Shown: one piece after another, positions 6,856 through 13,799 of the stretch
Position numbering within the stretch: the first letter of the stretch is position 1
How the letters are laid out: every line of letters starts with the position of its first letter
DNA from: Sphingomonadaceae bacterium
GTDB lineage: Bacteria > Pseudomonadota > Alphaproteobacteria > Sphingomonadales > Sphingomonadaceae
DNA length: 13,799 nucleotides
Reading direction: 5' to 3'
Assembly: GCA_019239785.1 (NCBI GenBank)
Contig: JAFAZM010000101.1
Location: forward strand, 1-13,799
The notes under the pieces: model-generated
What the model saw: the letters and a program-made list of their open reading frames with translations, nothing else
Databases searched by the model: none
What the model was told of the DNA's origin: nothing
Program-made: the position numbers and the translations under genes

Positions 6856-7479
6856 ATGGTCGGCGCGAATCCCGTGCCCGAGGCGCTGCTGCAGCCGCGC
6901 CTGTCGATCCTGGGGCAGATCAACGAAGCAAAAGTACAGGGCTTCCTGCAGGATCTGGAAGCGGTCGAAGCGGAAGTCGGCGACATCGCGCTGGAGCTGA
7001 CCACGCTCGGCGGCGACGCCGAGCTCGCCCGCCGCATCGTGCTGGAGATCGATCGCGCCCGGCACCGTCTGTCGGGGCGCTTCCTCTTCCTCGGCAAGAC
7101 CATCGTCTATTCGGCCGGGGCGACGATCATGTCGGCCTTCCCGCGCGAGGACCGCTATCTCACCTCCGATGCGATGCTGATGGTGCATTGCCGCCAGCTC
7201 GAGAAGACGATCGAGATTTCGGGCCCGCTCCGCGCCAGCCTGCCGCAGGTGAATGCGCTCCGCGCCCAGCTCGAGGCGGGCATCGCGGTGGAGGAGGAGG
7301 GTTTCCGCCGCCTCATCCAGGGCAGCGGCGTGACGCTCGACGAGCTGTTCGAGCGCGCGCTGCACAATTGGTATCTGCCGGCAGCCGACGCGATGCAGCG
7401 CGGCCTGATCGCCGGAGTCGTCGGGCCGGACGATCAACCGGCGGGTGGGGAGAGCGGTCCGGCGGCAGCCCGTGGCTGA
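6856..7479 (+). CDS. ClpP-fold (peptidase S14-like) protein with altered catalytic triad
   Basis: 207 residues, with AAAGGAGA (6845-6852) well placed before ATG 6856. The ClpP/crotonase-type fold is visible: IALELTTLGGDAELARRI (44-61) matches the IN(S/T)PGG oxyanion region. KTIVYSAGATIMSAFP (81-96) matches the ClpP stretch that carries the nucleophile, and LMVHC (108-112) gives His111. ALHNWYLPAADAMQRGLIAGVV (168-189) matches the region with the catalytic Asp. At the Ser position the sequence reads A-T-I-M-S, so the nucleophile would be Thr90 or Ser93. At the Asp position there is Asn171. It may be a non-canonical peptidase or an inactive scaffold. There is no signal peptide. The stop lies inside the start region of the transporter gene, so the two form an operon, probably under the EcfG-type promoter upstream. 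Confidence 0.75.
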   Translation: MVGANPVPEALLQPRLSILGQINEAKVQGFLQDLEAVEAEVGDIALELTTLGGDAELARRIVLEIDRARHRLSGRFLFLGKTIVYSAGATIMSAFPREDRYLTSDAMLMVHCRQLEKTIEISGPLRASLPQVNALRAQLEAGIAVEEEGFRRLIQGSGVTLDELFERALHNWYLPAADAMQRGLIAGVVGPDDQPAGGESGPAAARG

Positions 7480-8785
7480 TCGTGCCGGGCAGAGGCCCGG
7501 CGCCAGCGACGCACCCGCCGAACAGGATCGGGACGGCCGCCGACCCATCCTCCAGTCCCTGGGCGCCGGCATCGTCACCGGCGCGGCGGACGACGATCCT
7601 TCGGCGATCGGCACCTATGCCAGCGCCGGCGCGCGCTTCGGTCCGGCGATCCTGTGGCTGGCGCCACTGCTGCTGCCGATGATGTTCGTCTCGGTCTACC
7701 TCTCCGCGAAGATCGGCCAGGTCTATGGCCGCGGCCTGTTCGCCTGCATCCGCGACCAGTTCCCGCGCTGGCTGCTCTACCCGATCGTGACGATCGCCTT
7801 CACCGGCAACATCATCGAAGCCGCGGCCGATCTCGGCGGCGTCGGCGCGGCGCTGAACCTGCTGCTGCCGGTGCCGACCCCCCTGATCGTGGCCGGCGCG
7901 GCGGCGCTGATCTTCGGGCTGCAGCTGCTCGGCTCCTATCCCCTGATCCGCGCGATCTTCCGCTGGCTCGCCTTGGTCCTGTTCGCTTACGTGGTCGCGG
8001 CGATCCTGGCGCGGCCCGACCTGGGGACGGTGCTGCGCGGCACCTTCGTCCCCCATATCCCCTTCACCGCCGACTTCCTCTCGATCCTGGTCGCCTGCAT
8101 CGGCACCTCGCTCTCCGCTTATGTCTACACCTGGCAATCGAACCAGGAGGTGGAGGAGCAGATCTGCGAGGGCCGCATCCGGCTCTGGCAGCGCAAGGGC
8201 GCCTCGAAGCGCCAGTTGCAGCGGACCCAGAGGAACGTGCTCACCGGGATGATCTTCTCGAACCTGATCCTCTATTTCATCATTCTTGCCACCGGGGTCA
8301 CTCTCCATAGGTCCGGCCAGACCGCGGTGGACACCGCGGCCCAGGCGGCGCAGGCGCTGGCGCCGCTTGCCGGATCGGCCGCGTCCCTGCTGTTCGCGGC
8401 GGGCGTGGTCGGCGTCGGCTTCCTCGCGGTGCCGGTGATGACGACCGGCGCCGCCTACGACCTGGTCCAGGGCATCGGCCGCCAGGGCAGCCTCCACGAC
8501 AAGCCACGCGACAATCCGGTCTTCTACGGGACGATCGCCGCGGTGACCCTGCTCGCGGTCGGCCTGAACTTCCTCGGCTTCAATCCTATGCGGGCCCTGG
8601 TCTGGTCGGGGATCGTGCAGGGCTTCACCGTGCCGCCCTTGCTGCTGCTGATGATGATTCTCACCAACCGCAAGCAGGTGGTCGGCGCCCGCCGCAACGG
8701 CCGCTGGACCAATGCGCTCGGCTGGACCACCACCTTCGTCACCTTCGCCGCGACGGGTGCTCTGGTCGTCTCCTGGCTCGGCTAG
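7445..8785 (+). CDS. Nramp-related divalent metal transporter (NRMT-like)
   Basis: 446 residues if started at GTG 7445. GTG 7472 is an alternative that overlaps the ClpP-like stop by 8 bases, and neither has a good ribosome site. About eleven hydrophobic helices follow a charged N-terminus. TM1 carries GAADDDPSAIGTYASAG (46-62), the counterpart of the Nramp DPGN motif. TM6 carries ACIGTSLSAYVYTWQSNQEV (217-236). The canonical metal ligands are changed: Asn of DPGN is Ala54, and Met-Pro-His of TM6 reads Ser224-Ala225-Tyr226. Such changes are known in Nramp-related magnesium transporters, so Mg2+ or Mn2+ uptake is likelier than classical Fe2+/Mn2+ transport. This is a full-length inner membrane protein. 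The overlap with the ClpP-like gene points to shared stress-linked expression. The family call is sure; the substrate is inferred. Confidence 0.85.
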   Translation: MGRAVRRQPVADRAGQRPGASDAPAEQDRDGRRPILQSLGAGIVTGAADDDPSAIGTYASAGARFGPAILWLAPLLLPMMFVSVYLSAKIGQVYGRGLFACIRDQFPRWLLYPIVTIAFTGNIIEAAADLGGVGAALNLLLPVPTPLIVAGAAALIFGLQLLGSYPLIRAIFRWLALVLFAYVVAAILARPDLGTVLRGTFVPHIPFTADFLSILVACIGTSLSAYVYTWQSNQEVEEQICEGRIRLWQRKGASKRQLQRTQRNVLTGMIFSNLILYFIILATGVTLHRSGQTAVDTAAQAAQALAPLAGSAASLLFAAGVVGVGFLAVPVMTTGAAYDLVQGIGRQGSLHDKPRDNPVFYGTIAAVTLLAVGLNFLGFNPMRALVWSGIVQGFTVPPLLLLMMILTNRKQVVGARRNGRWTNALGWTTTFVTFAATGALVVSWLG

Positions 8786-8866
8786 GCAGGCGCGCGAGGC
8801 GAGCGGAGGATTTGCCGCACTGCCCTTCTCCCTGTACTGCGCGCAGGACGCAGCTTCGGGGCCCAG

Positions 8867-10147
8867 ATGACCGCTCGCTATATGTCCGGCTTCGGCAGCC
8901 ATTTCGCCAGCGAGGCCGTGCCCGGGGCGCTGCCGCAGGGCCGCAATTCGCCGCAGCGGCCGGCCTTCGGTCTCTACGCCGAGCAGCTCTCCGGCACTGC
9001 ATTCACCGCGCCGCGCGCCGAGAATAGGCGCTCCTGGCTTTACCGGATGCAGCCGAGCGCGGCGCATCCTCCCTATCGCCGCTATGAAGGAGCGCGCCTG
9101 TTCGCGCCGGGCACGGCCGACGCGCCTTTGCCGCCCAACCGGCTGCGCTGGGACCCGCTCGATATGCCGGGCGAACCCGCTGATTTCGTCGACGGCCTGG
9201 TCACGATGATGGCGAACCGCGATCCGGCCGAGCTGGAAGGCGTCGCCGTCCATATCTACCGCGCCAATGCCGACATGGCCGACCGCTATTTCTTCGATGC
9301 GGACGGCGAGCTGCTCGTCATTCCAGAGCAGGGCCGGCTCGACCTGCGCACCGAGCTGGGGGCGATCGGGATCGGCCCCGGCGAGGTCGCCCTGATCCCG
9401 CGCGGGGTCCGCTTCCGCGTGCTGCTGCCGGAGGGCCAGGCGCGCGGCTATGTCGCGGAGAATCACGGCGCCCTGTTCCGGCTGCCCGAGCTCGGCCCGA
9501 TCGGCGCCAACGGCCTCGCCAATCCGCGCGACTTTCTCACGCCGCAGGCCGCCTATGAGGACCGCGAGGGGCGCTTCCAGCTGATCCAGAAGCAGCTCGG
9601 CGCGCTCTGGGTCACCGAGCTGGACCACAGCCCGCTCGACGTCGTTGCCTGGCACGGCAATCTCGCGCCCTGGAAATACGACCTCCGCCTGTTCAACACG
9701 ATCGGCACGATCAGCTACGACCATCCCGATCCGTCGATCTTTACAATGCTGACCAGCCCGAGCGACGTGCCGGGCCGGGCCAATGCCGATTTCGTGATCT
9801 TCCCGCCGCGCTGGCTGGTCGCCGAGGACACGTTCCGCCCGCCCTGGTTCCACCGCAACGTGATGAGCGAGTGCATGGGCCTGATCACGGGCGCCTATGA
9901 CGCCAAGGCGGAAGGCTTCGCGCCCGGCGGGATGAGCCTGCATAATCTGATGGCCGGCCACGGCCCCGACGCGGCGAGCTGGAAGGGCGCGAGCGAGGCG
10001 GAGCTGAAGCCGCACAAGATCGACGGCACGATGGCGTTCATGGTGGAGAGCTGCTGGCCCTACCGGCCGACCCGGTTCGCGCTGGACCATGCGCAGCCGG
10101 ATTACGACGCGGCGTGGGAAGGATTTCCGAAGGCGCGCCTGCCCTAG
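8867..10147 (+). CDS. hmgA: Homogentisate 1,2-dioxygenase
   Basis: 426 residues, the normal family length. The enzyme opens the ring of homogentisate with O2 to give maleylacetoacetate in tyrosine and phenylalanine breakdown; it is cytoplasmic and uses Fe(II). All key residues are present: iron ligands His329 and Glu335 in PPWFHRNVMSE and His365 in AGHGPD, and the active-site His286 in YDHPDPSIFT. The start block MSGFGSHFASEAVPGALPQG is typical. ATG 8867 is used, with ATG 8882 (MSGFG) an alternative; neither has a strong ribosome site. The 81-base gap after the transporter has no clear promoter, so expression may be partly read-through. No fumarylacetoacetase or maleylacetoacetate isomerase gene is next to it. 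The gene ends at a multi-hairpin element that probably terminates transcription. Confidence 0.96.
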   Translation: MTARYMSGFGSHFASEAVPGALPQGRNSPQRPAFGLYAEQLSGTAFTAPRAENRRSWLYRMQPSAAHPPYRRYEGARLFAPGTADAPLPPNRLRWDPLDMPGEPADFVDGLVTMMANRDPAELEGVAVHIYRANADMADRYFFDADGELLVIPEQGRLDLRTELGAIGIGPGEVALIPRGVRFRVLLPEGQARGYVAENHGALFRLPELGPIGANGLANPRDFLTPQAAYEDREGRFQLIQKQLGALWVTELDHSPLDVVAWHGNLAPWKYDLRLFNTIGTISYDHPDPSIFTMLTSPSDVPGRANADFVIFPPRWLVAEDTFRPPWFHRNVMSECMGLITGAYDAKAEGFAPGGMSLHNLMAGHGPDAASWKGASEAELKPHKIDGTMAFMVESCWPYRPTRFALDHAQPDYDAAWEGFPKARLP

Positions 10148-10149
10148 CC

Positions 10150-10308
10150 TCCCTCTCCCTGCAGGGGAGAGGGACAGCCGGCGGAACGCCGGCAGGGTGA
10201 GGGCAGCGGCGGGGGCGAAAGGGCGCGGATTATTATCGCCCCCTTGCCCTCACCCTCCCACCCGCTGCGCGAGCGGGCCCCTCCGTCTCCCCGAAACGGG
10301 AGAGGGGA
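10150..10308. repeat. REP-like composite palindromic element, likely bidirectional terminator
   Basis: Five hairpins lie in a mirror-like order between two converging genes. (1) CCCTCTCCC 10151-10159 with GGGAGAGGG 10165-10173. (2) GCCGGC 10177-10182 with GCCGGC 10188-10193. (3) A central arm of GGGTGAGGGCA 10195-10205 with TGCCCTCACCC 10245-10255, enclosing GGGGGCGA 10211-10218 with TCGCCCCC 10236-10243. (4) CCCGCT 10261-10266 with AGCGGG 10272-10277. (5) TCTCCC 10286-10291 with GGGAGA 10298-10303. The two ends are also complementary to each other (10151-10159 with 10298-10306). This fits the intergenic repeats scattered in many GC-rich proteobacterial genomes. It begins 3 bases after hmgA and ends 9 bases before the aminotransferase stop, so it can fold in transcripts from either side. 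Confidence 0.82.
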
Positions 10309-10316
10309 TTTCAGGA

Positions 10317-11525
10317 TCACGCCCGCTTGCGGTTGTGGTCGTACTGCCCCTTCGCCAGGAACGCCTTCACCCCCCGCGCCGCCTGGCGGATGCGGTGCTC
10401 GTTCTCGACCAAAGCGATACGAACATAGCCTTCGCCTTCCTCGCCGAAGCCGACGCCCGGGCTGACCGCGACACCGGCCTCGGTCAGCAGCCGCTTGGAA
10501 AATTCCATCGCGCCCATCGCCCGATAGTCCTCCGGGATCGGCGCCCAGGCGAACATGCTCGCGTGGGGCGGCGGGATCTCCCAGCCGGCGCGGCCGAAGC
10601 TGTCGACGAGCACGTCGCGCCTGCCCTTGTAGAGCTTGCGGTTCGCCTCGACGATATCCTGGGGCCCGTTCAGCGCAGCGACCGCGGCCGCCTGGATGGG
10701 CGTGAAGGCGCCGTAATCGAGATAGGATTTCACCCGGCCGAGCGCGCCGACCAGGTTCGGATTGCCGACCGCGAAGCCGATCCGCCAGCCAGCCATCGAA
10801 TAGGTCTTTGACATCGAGGTGAACTCGACCGCGACCTCCTTGGCGCCCGGCACCTGCAGGATCGACGGCGTCGGCGCATCGCCGAAATAAATCTCGGCAT
10901 AAGCGAGGTCGCTGATCACCCAGAGGCCGTGGGCGCGGGCGAAGGCGACGACCTGCTCGTAGAAAGCGAGATCGGCGGTGTAGGCGGTCGGGTTGGAGGG
11001 GTAGCCGATCACCAGCACCTTGGGCTGCGGCACCGTGTAGCGGACGGCCCGCTCCAGGCTTTCGAAGAACTCAGGCCCCGGCGCCGCCGGGATCGAGCGG
11101 ATCGCCGCGCCGGCGATGATGAAGCCGAAAGTGTGGATAGGGTAGGAGGGATTGGGCGCGAGCACGACGTCGCCGGGCGCGGTGATCGCCTGGGCGAGAT
11201 TGGCGAGGCCCTCCTTGGAGCCCAAAGTGACGATCACCTCGCTCTCCGGATCGAGCTCGACGCCGAAGCGGCGGGCATAATAGCCGGCCTGCGCCTTGCG
11301 AAGCCCGGCAATGCCCTTCGACGCCGAGTAACGATGCGCGCGCGGATCGCGGGCGACCTCGGCCAGCTTCTCGATCACATGGGCCGGCGGCGCCCCGTCC
11401 GGATTGCCCATGCCGAGGTCGACGATGTCCTCGCCACGCGCCCGCGCCGCCGCCTTCATCGCATTCACCTCGGCGAAAACGTAGGGCGGCAGGCGGCGGA
11501 TGCGGTAGAAATCGGCGCTGGTCAT
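10317..11525 (-). CDS. Class I/II PLP aminotransferase, alanine/LL-diaminopimelate aminotransferase type
   Basis: 402 residues from ATG 11525. Class I aminotransferase residues are all present: MGNPDG (39-44), SKEGLAN (103-109), PNPSYPIH (124-131), GYPSNPT with Asn178, ISDLAYAEIYF with Asp206 and Tyr209, Schiff-base Lys240 in SMSKTYSMAGWRIGF, and Arg369 in YVRIAL for the substrate carboxylate. The fold-type I enzyme moves an amino group between an amino acid and a 2-oxo acid. The sequence resembles the AlaC-like glutamate-pyruvate aminotransferases often labelled LL-diaminopimelate aminotransferase. I leave the symbol blank since substrate cannot be read from motifs. The frame is open further upstream to 11714, but residues before MTSADFYRI are Arg-rich without family resemblance. 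The ribosome site is weak. The gene converges on hmgA across the palindromic element and has no operon partner in view. Confidence 0.92.
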   Translation of the reverse strand: MTSADFYRIRRLPPYVFAEVNAMKAAARARGEDIVDLGMGNPDGAPPAHVIEKLAEVARDPRAHRYSASKGIAGLRKAQAGYYARRFGVELDPESEVIVTLGSKEGLANLAQAITAPGDVVLAPNPSYPIHTFGFIIAGAAIRSIPAAPGPEFFESLERAVRYTVPQPKVLVIGYPSNPTAYTADLAFYEQVVAFARAHGLWVISDLAYAEIYFGDAPTPSILQVPGAKEVAVEFTSMSKTYSMAGWRIGFAVGNPNLVGALGRVKSYLDYGAFTPIQAAAVAALNGPQDIVEANRKLYKGRRDVLVDSFGRAGWEIPPPHASMFAWAPIPEDYRAMGAMEFSKRLLTEAGVAVSPGVGFGEEGEGYVRIALVENEHRIRQAARGVKAFLAKGQYDHNRKRA

Positions 11526-11833
11526 GCCTGCACGCTTCGCCGCAGAGCGGTCTCGGCGCAAGGCAAAAAGCGTGACATGCGGCCCCCGATCTCCGCGTCC
11601 GACAGGCTCGCGAACGGGGGCTGCGCGCAAACGGCGCCGGACCGCAACTCGCGCCGCCGCCCACCCTCCATGCCATTCCTTCAGCTGACTTCGCATTTGT
11701 CGAAGCAGAAACAATCGCTTGACTTCCCACCAGGCGTGGCTTTCATTTAACGTTTCGCCGGCGCCACTGCATGTCCGGCCGGTATTGGGCGGAGAGTCTT
11801 TCGAATATCATTTGATCAAGGGGGGAGATTCCG
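11526..11833. other. Divergent intergenic region between the aminotransferase and membrane protein genes
   Basis: 308 bases with no convincing gene. Toward the plus-strand gene there is TTGACT at 11719-11724, with TTCATT 17 bases later at 11742-11747, a weak promoter candidate. The clear ribosome site is GGGGGAG at 11821-11827. A short hairpin CTTCG-CATTTGT-CGAAG lies near 11690-11706. The half nearest the aminotransferase is GC-rich and shows no clear promoter for it. Confidence 0.4.
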
Positions 11834-12922
11834 ATGCCCAGCAAGAATGTCGCCGATCTTGTCGTCGGTGGGCCGGATATTCTTGGCATTGACATCCTCA
11901 CCTTCTACGGCCGCCGGCCGCCCGATTATGCCGTCTATCGGACAAAGCAGCGCGTGCTCGTCCAGTTTGCTGACTCGAAGAAGGCTGCGGACGACCAGCG
12001 CCGCGCCATGGCCAGGCTCAACCCGCTGCGCGGCGAGATCAACGGCCTGATCGACGGCTGGCGGACATCGAAGAATCCCAAGCTCAGAGCCAGGGCCGAG
12101 CGGTACGACCGTCGCGTCGGCGACGCCCTGGTCGTCGCCTTCGAGAACGACGTCCCCTCGGCCGAAGCGCTGCTGCAGGAGATCAAGCAGGACATCATGG
12201 CCGAGCGGGTCGCGCGGGGCCGGCTCGAATATCTTGCGCTGGCATTTTCGGTCGGCGCGGCCTGGCTCGTGGCTGTCGCGATGATCACCTCGCTCCGGGC
12301 TTTCGAAGGCGCCGGCATCGATCTGTTCCGGGCAAGCGCGGCGGGCGCGGTCGGCGCCTTCTTCTCGGTTTCGCTGACCATGCGCAGCCGGCGGGTGCTT
12401 CCGGATCTCGAGCGGACCGCAAACCTAATGGACGCGGTGCTCCGCATTACGATCGGCGTCATCGCGGCAGTCGTGCTGATGGCGCTGATGTGCGCCGGCG
12501 TCGTCAACATCAAGTTCGGCGCCAACAATACGCTCCCAACCGCTTGCGGGACCGACTGGCTGATGGCGCTCATAGCCGGCTTCATCGCGGGCTTCTCTGA
12601 GCAGTTCGTCCCCGACCTGCTCGCCAAGGCGACGGCCTCCACCGATCGCGACCAGCCGCGGCCGACCCCGCTGCCGCCGGCGCCGCCGGCTCCGGCAACA
12701 CCGCCGGCCCAGCCGCAGCAGGGCGCGGCGGGGACGCCTCCACCGGCCGGGCAAACCCAGGGAGAAGCGGCCGACGAGCCGGATCCGGTGCCAGAGGAGG
12801 CGGCCACCGACGGCTGCGTCAGCGACGAGCCGCTTCCCGACGACCAGGTCACCACCGACACCCAATTGCCCGCCGCGGCCGGCGGGGTGGCGCCGCCGGC
12901 GCCACCGCAAGGAGGAGCCTGA
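11834..12922 (+). CDS. Unrecognised four-helix integral membrane protein with Pro/Ala-rich tail
   Basis: 362 residues; I do not recognise the family. Residues 1-130 are soluble and charged, with helical, possibly coiled-coil character from about 47 to 130. Four hydrophobic segments follow: about 132-152, 164-183, 203-224 and 242-262. The last holds AGFIAGFSEQFVPDLLAK; a G-F-S-E-(R/Q)-F-V-P-type end recurs in several uncharacterised bacterial membrane proteins. Residues 272-362 are rich in Pro, Ala, Gly, Asp and Glu and probably disordered. There is no cleavable signal peptide; a topology with both ends in the cytoplasm fits four helices. GGGGGAG sits 6 bases before ATG 11834. The amidase gene begins one base after the stop, so the two are one operon. 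A pore-forming or scaffold role with the amidase is possible but is inferred from context only. Confidence 0.8.
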   Translation: MPSKNVADLVVGGPDILGIDILTFYGRRPPDYAVYRTKQRVLVQFADSKKAADDQRRAMARLNPLRGEINGLIDGWRTSKNPKLRARAERYDRRVGDALVVAFENDVPSAEALLQEIKQDIMAERVARGRLEYLALAFSVGAAWLVAVAMITSLRAFEGAGIDLFRASAAGAVGAFFSVSLTMRSRRVLPDLERTANLMDAVLRITIGVIAAVVLMALMCAGVVNIKFGANNTLPTACGTDWLMALIAGFIAGFSEQFVPDLLAKATASTDRDQPRPTPLPPAPPAPATPPAQPQQGAAGTPPPAGQTQGEAADEPDPVPEEAATDGCVSDEPLPDDQVTTDTQLPAAAGGVAPPAPPQGGA

Positions 12923-12923
12923 C

Positions 12924-13799
12924 ATGGTCTTTTCGCTGACATGGCTGCCCGAGGTGCTGGAGGCGGCGGGGCTCAAGGTCGCGGAAACCGAAGGCTGGCG
13001 CAGCCGCGGCCGCGCCGAGATGGGCACGGTCCGGGGCGTCATCTGCCATCACACCGCCACGGCGGGTCATCTCGACAAGAACATGCCGACGCTGCAGATG
13101 CTGATCGACGGGCGGCCGGACCTGCACGGGCCGCTCGCCCAGCTCGGCCTCGGACGCGACGGCACCTTCTACATCGTCGCCGCGGGCCGCGCGAACCATG
13201 CCGGCATCGGCCGCTGGGAGGGAATCACCACCGGCAATTCCAGCTTCATCGGCATCGAGGCCGAGAATGACGGCCTCGACAAGGACAATTGGCCCGCCGT
13301 GCAGATCGATGCCTATCAGCGCGGCGTCGCCGCGATCCTCGGGCACATCAATGCCGGTGCCAATATGTGCTGCGGCCACAAGGAATATGCGTTGCCGCCG
13401 CGGCGGAAGAGCGACCCCAGCTTCGACATGCCGTCCTTCCGCAATGCGGTCGCCGACCTGCTGCAGGGCAAGACCCCGCGGCCGCCGATCCCTGCCGCCG
13501 ACGCCGCCCAGCGGCCGACCCTCCGCCGCGGCGCGCGCGGCGATGCCGTGCGGCAATTGCAGGGGCTGCTGCACGTCGCCGTCGACGGCGTCTTCGGCCC
13601 CAGCACCGAAGCGGCGCTGCGCGCCTTCCAGCGCGGCGCCAATCTCGTGCCCGACGGCATCGCCGGCCCCAAGACCTGGGAAAAGCTCGCGGGAGCGCCG
13701 GCCGCGGCCCCGGCGGCCGATGCGGACCCACCGGCAACGCCGGCAGATCCAGCCCAGCCGGCGGCACCGGCCGCCCCGGCCCAGCCGGCCACGGCGCCG
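12924..13799 (+). CDS. N-acetylmuramoyl-L-alanine amidase (type 2) with peptidoglycan-binding domain, 3' end cut
   Basis: 292 codons are visible, with no stop before the window ends. GGAGGAG at 12911-12917 is 6 bases before ATG 12924. Residues 30-175 are an Amidase_2/PGRP-type zinc amidase, which cuts the bond between muramic acid and L-Ala in peptidoglycan. Likely zinc ligands are His42 in ICHHTAT, His152 in CCGHKEY and Asp164 in KSDPSFD; Glu112 in FIGIEAEN is a probable catalytic residue. ANHAG (90-94) and FYIVAAG are family-typical. Residues 199-256 are a PG_binding_1 domain: LRRGARGDAVRQLQ, VDGVFGPSTEAALRAFQ, and LVPDGIAGPKTWEKL. A Pro/Ala-rich tail follows from 258. No signal peptide is evident, as in endolysin-like amidases, so export may depend on a partner such as the membrane protein encoded just upstream. 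No phage structural genes are in view. Confidence 0.92.
   Translation, partial: MVFSLTWLPEVLEAAGLKVAETEGWRSRGRAEMGTVRGVICHHTATAGHLDKNMPTLQMLIDGRPDLHGPLAQLGLGRDGTFYIVAAGRANHAGIGRWEGITTGNSSFIGIEAENDGLDKDNWPAVQIDAYQRGVAAILGHINAGANMCCGHKEYALPPRRKSDPSFDMPSFRNAVADLLQGKTPRPPIPAADAAQRPTLRRGARGDAVRQLQGLLHVAVDGVFGPSTEAALRAFQRGANLVPDGIAGPKTWEKLAGAPAAAPAADADPPATPADPAQPAAPAAPAQPATAP

Noticed and set aside
5797..7614. A 605-codon minus-strand open frame spanning three plus-strand genes.
   Set aside because: It crosses two gene junctions and a promoter region, shows no domain, and competes with genes having strong evidence.
7445..8785. Naming the transporter MntH.
   Set aside because: The DPGN and MPH signatures that define MntH-type Nramps are both changed, so only Nramp-related can be supported.
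8786..8866. A promoter or terminator between the transporter gene and hmgA.
   Set aside because: No -35/-10 pair, no EcfG boxes and no stem followed by a T-run could be found in these 81 bases.
7313..10090. A 925-codon open frame on the minus strand opposite the transporter and hmgA.
   Set aside because: It is antisense to genes with full family motifs and catalytic residues. Its translation is Arg/Ala/Gly/His-rich without recognisable domains, the usual result of strong GC bias at third positions.
11534..11714. An N-terminal extension of the aminotransferase up to 11714.
   Set aside because: The extra 63 residues are Arg-rich with no family similarity, and the conserved family start MTSADFYRIRRLPPYVF lies at 11525.

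Overview
The window is about 70% GC by eye, densely coded on both strands, and has few spacers longer than 100 bases. It looks like an alphaproteobacterial chromosome, possibly a sphingomonad or a rhizobial relative. The reasons are codon use, a GGAAC-17-GTT motif matching the general-stress sigma factor EcfG of that class, and the gene families present. The genus cannot be fixed from the sequence. No tRNA, rRNA, CRISPR array, transposase or integrase was seen.

Left third (1-4740, minus strand): a tight four-gene run reading toward base 1. In order of transcription it holds a dual-specificity-type phosphatase, a large protein joining a phosphoribosyltransferase-like domain to a kinase-like region, a polysaccharide pyruvyl transferase family protein, and an FrhB-type iron-sulfur protein cut by the window edge. 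The last two overlap by 14 bases. The set looks like modification of a surface or secreted glycan plus an uncharacterised phosphoryl/ribosyl chemistry.

Divergent from it (4977-6735, plus strand): a possible 18-codon leader ORF, a CmoB-like SAM methyltransferase, and a glycoside-hydrolase-like protein whose TIM-barrel order appears circularly permuted. The AT-richer region between the two runs holds a perfect minus-strand -10 box and repeated TACTT motifs.

Middle (6769-8785, plus): a likely EcfG promoter drives a ClpP-fold protein with an altered catalytic triad, overlapped by an Nramp-related transporter whose canonical metal ligands are replaced. This looks like a small general-stress module. 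It is followed by homogentisate 1,2-dioxygenase (hmgA), of tyrosine/phenylalanine catabolism, which is standard in every catalytic residue.

Between hmgA and the converging aminotransferase gene lies a symmetrical multi-hairpin REP-like element of about 160 bases, which probably also ends transcription from both sides. The aminotransferase (class I, PLP, alanine/diaminopimelate type) reads on the minus strand.

Right end (11834-13799, plus): an unrecognised four-helix membrane protein with a Pro/Ala-rich tail, then an N-acetylmuramoyl-L-alanine amidase with a peptidoglycan-binding domain that runs off the window. The two are one base apart and probably act together at the cell wall.
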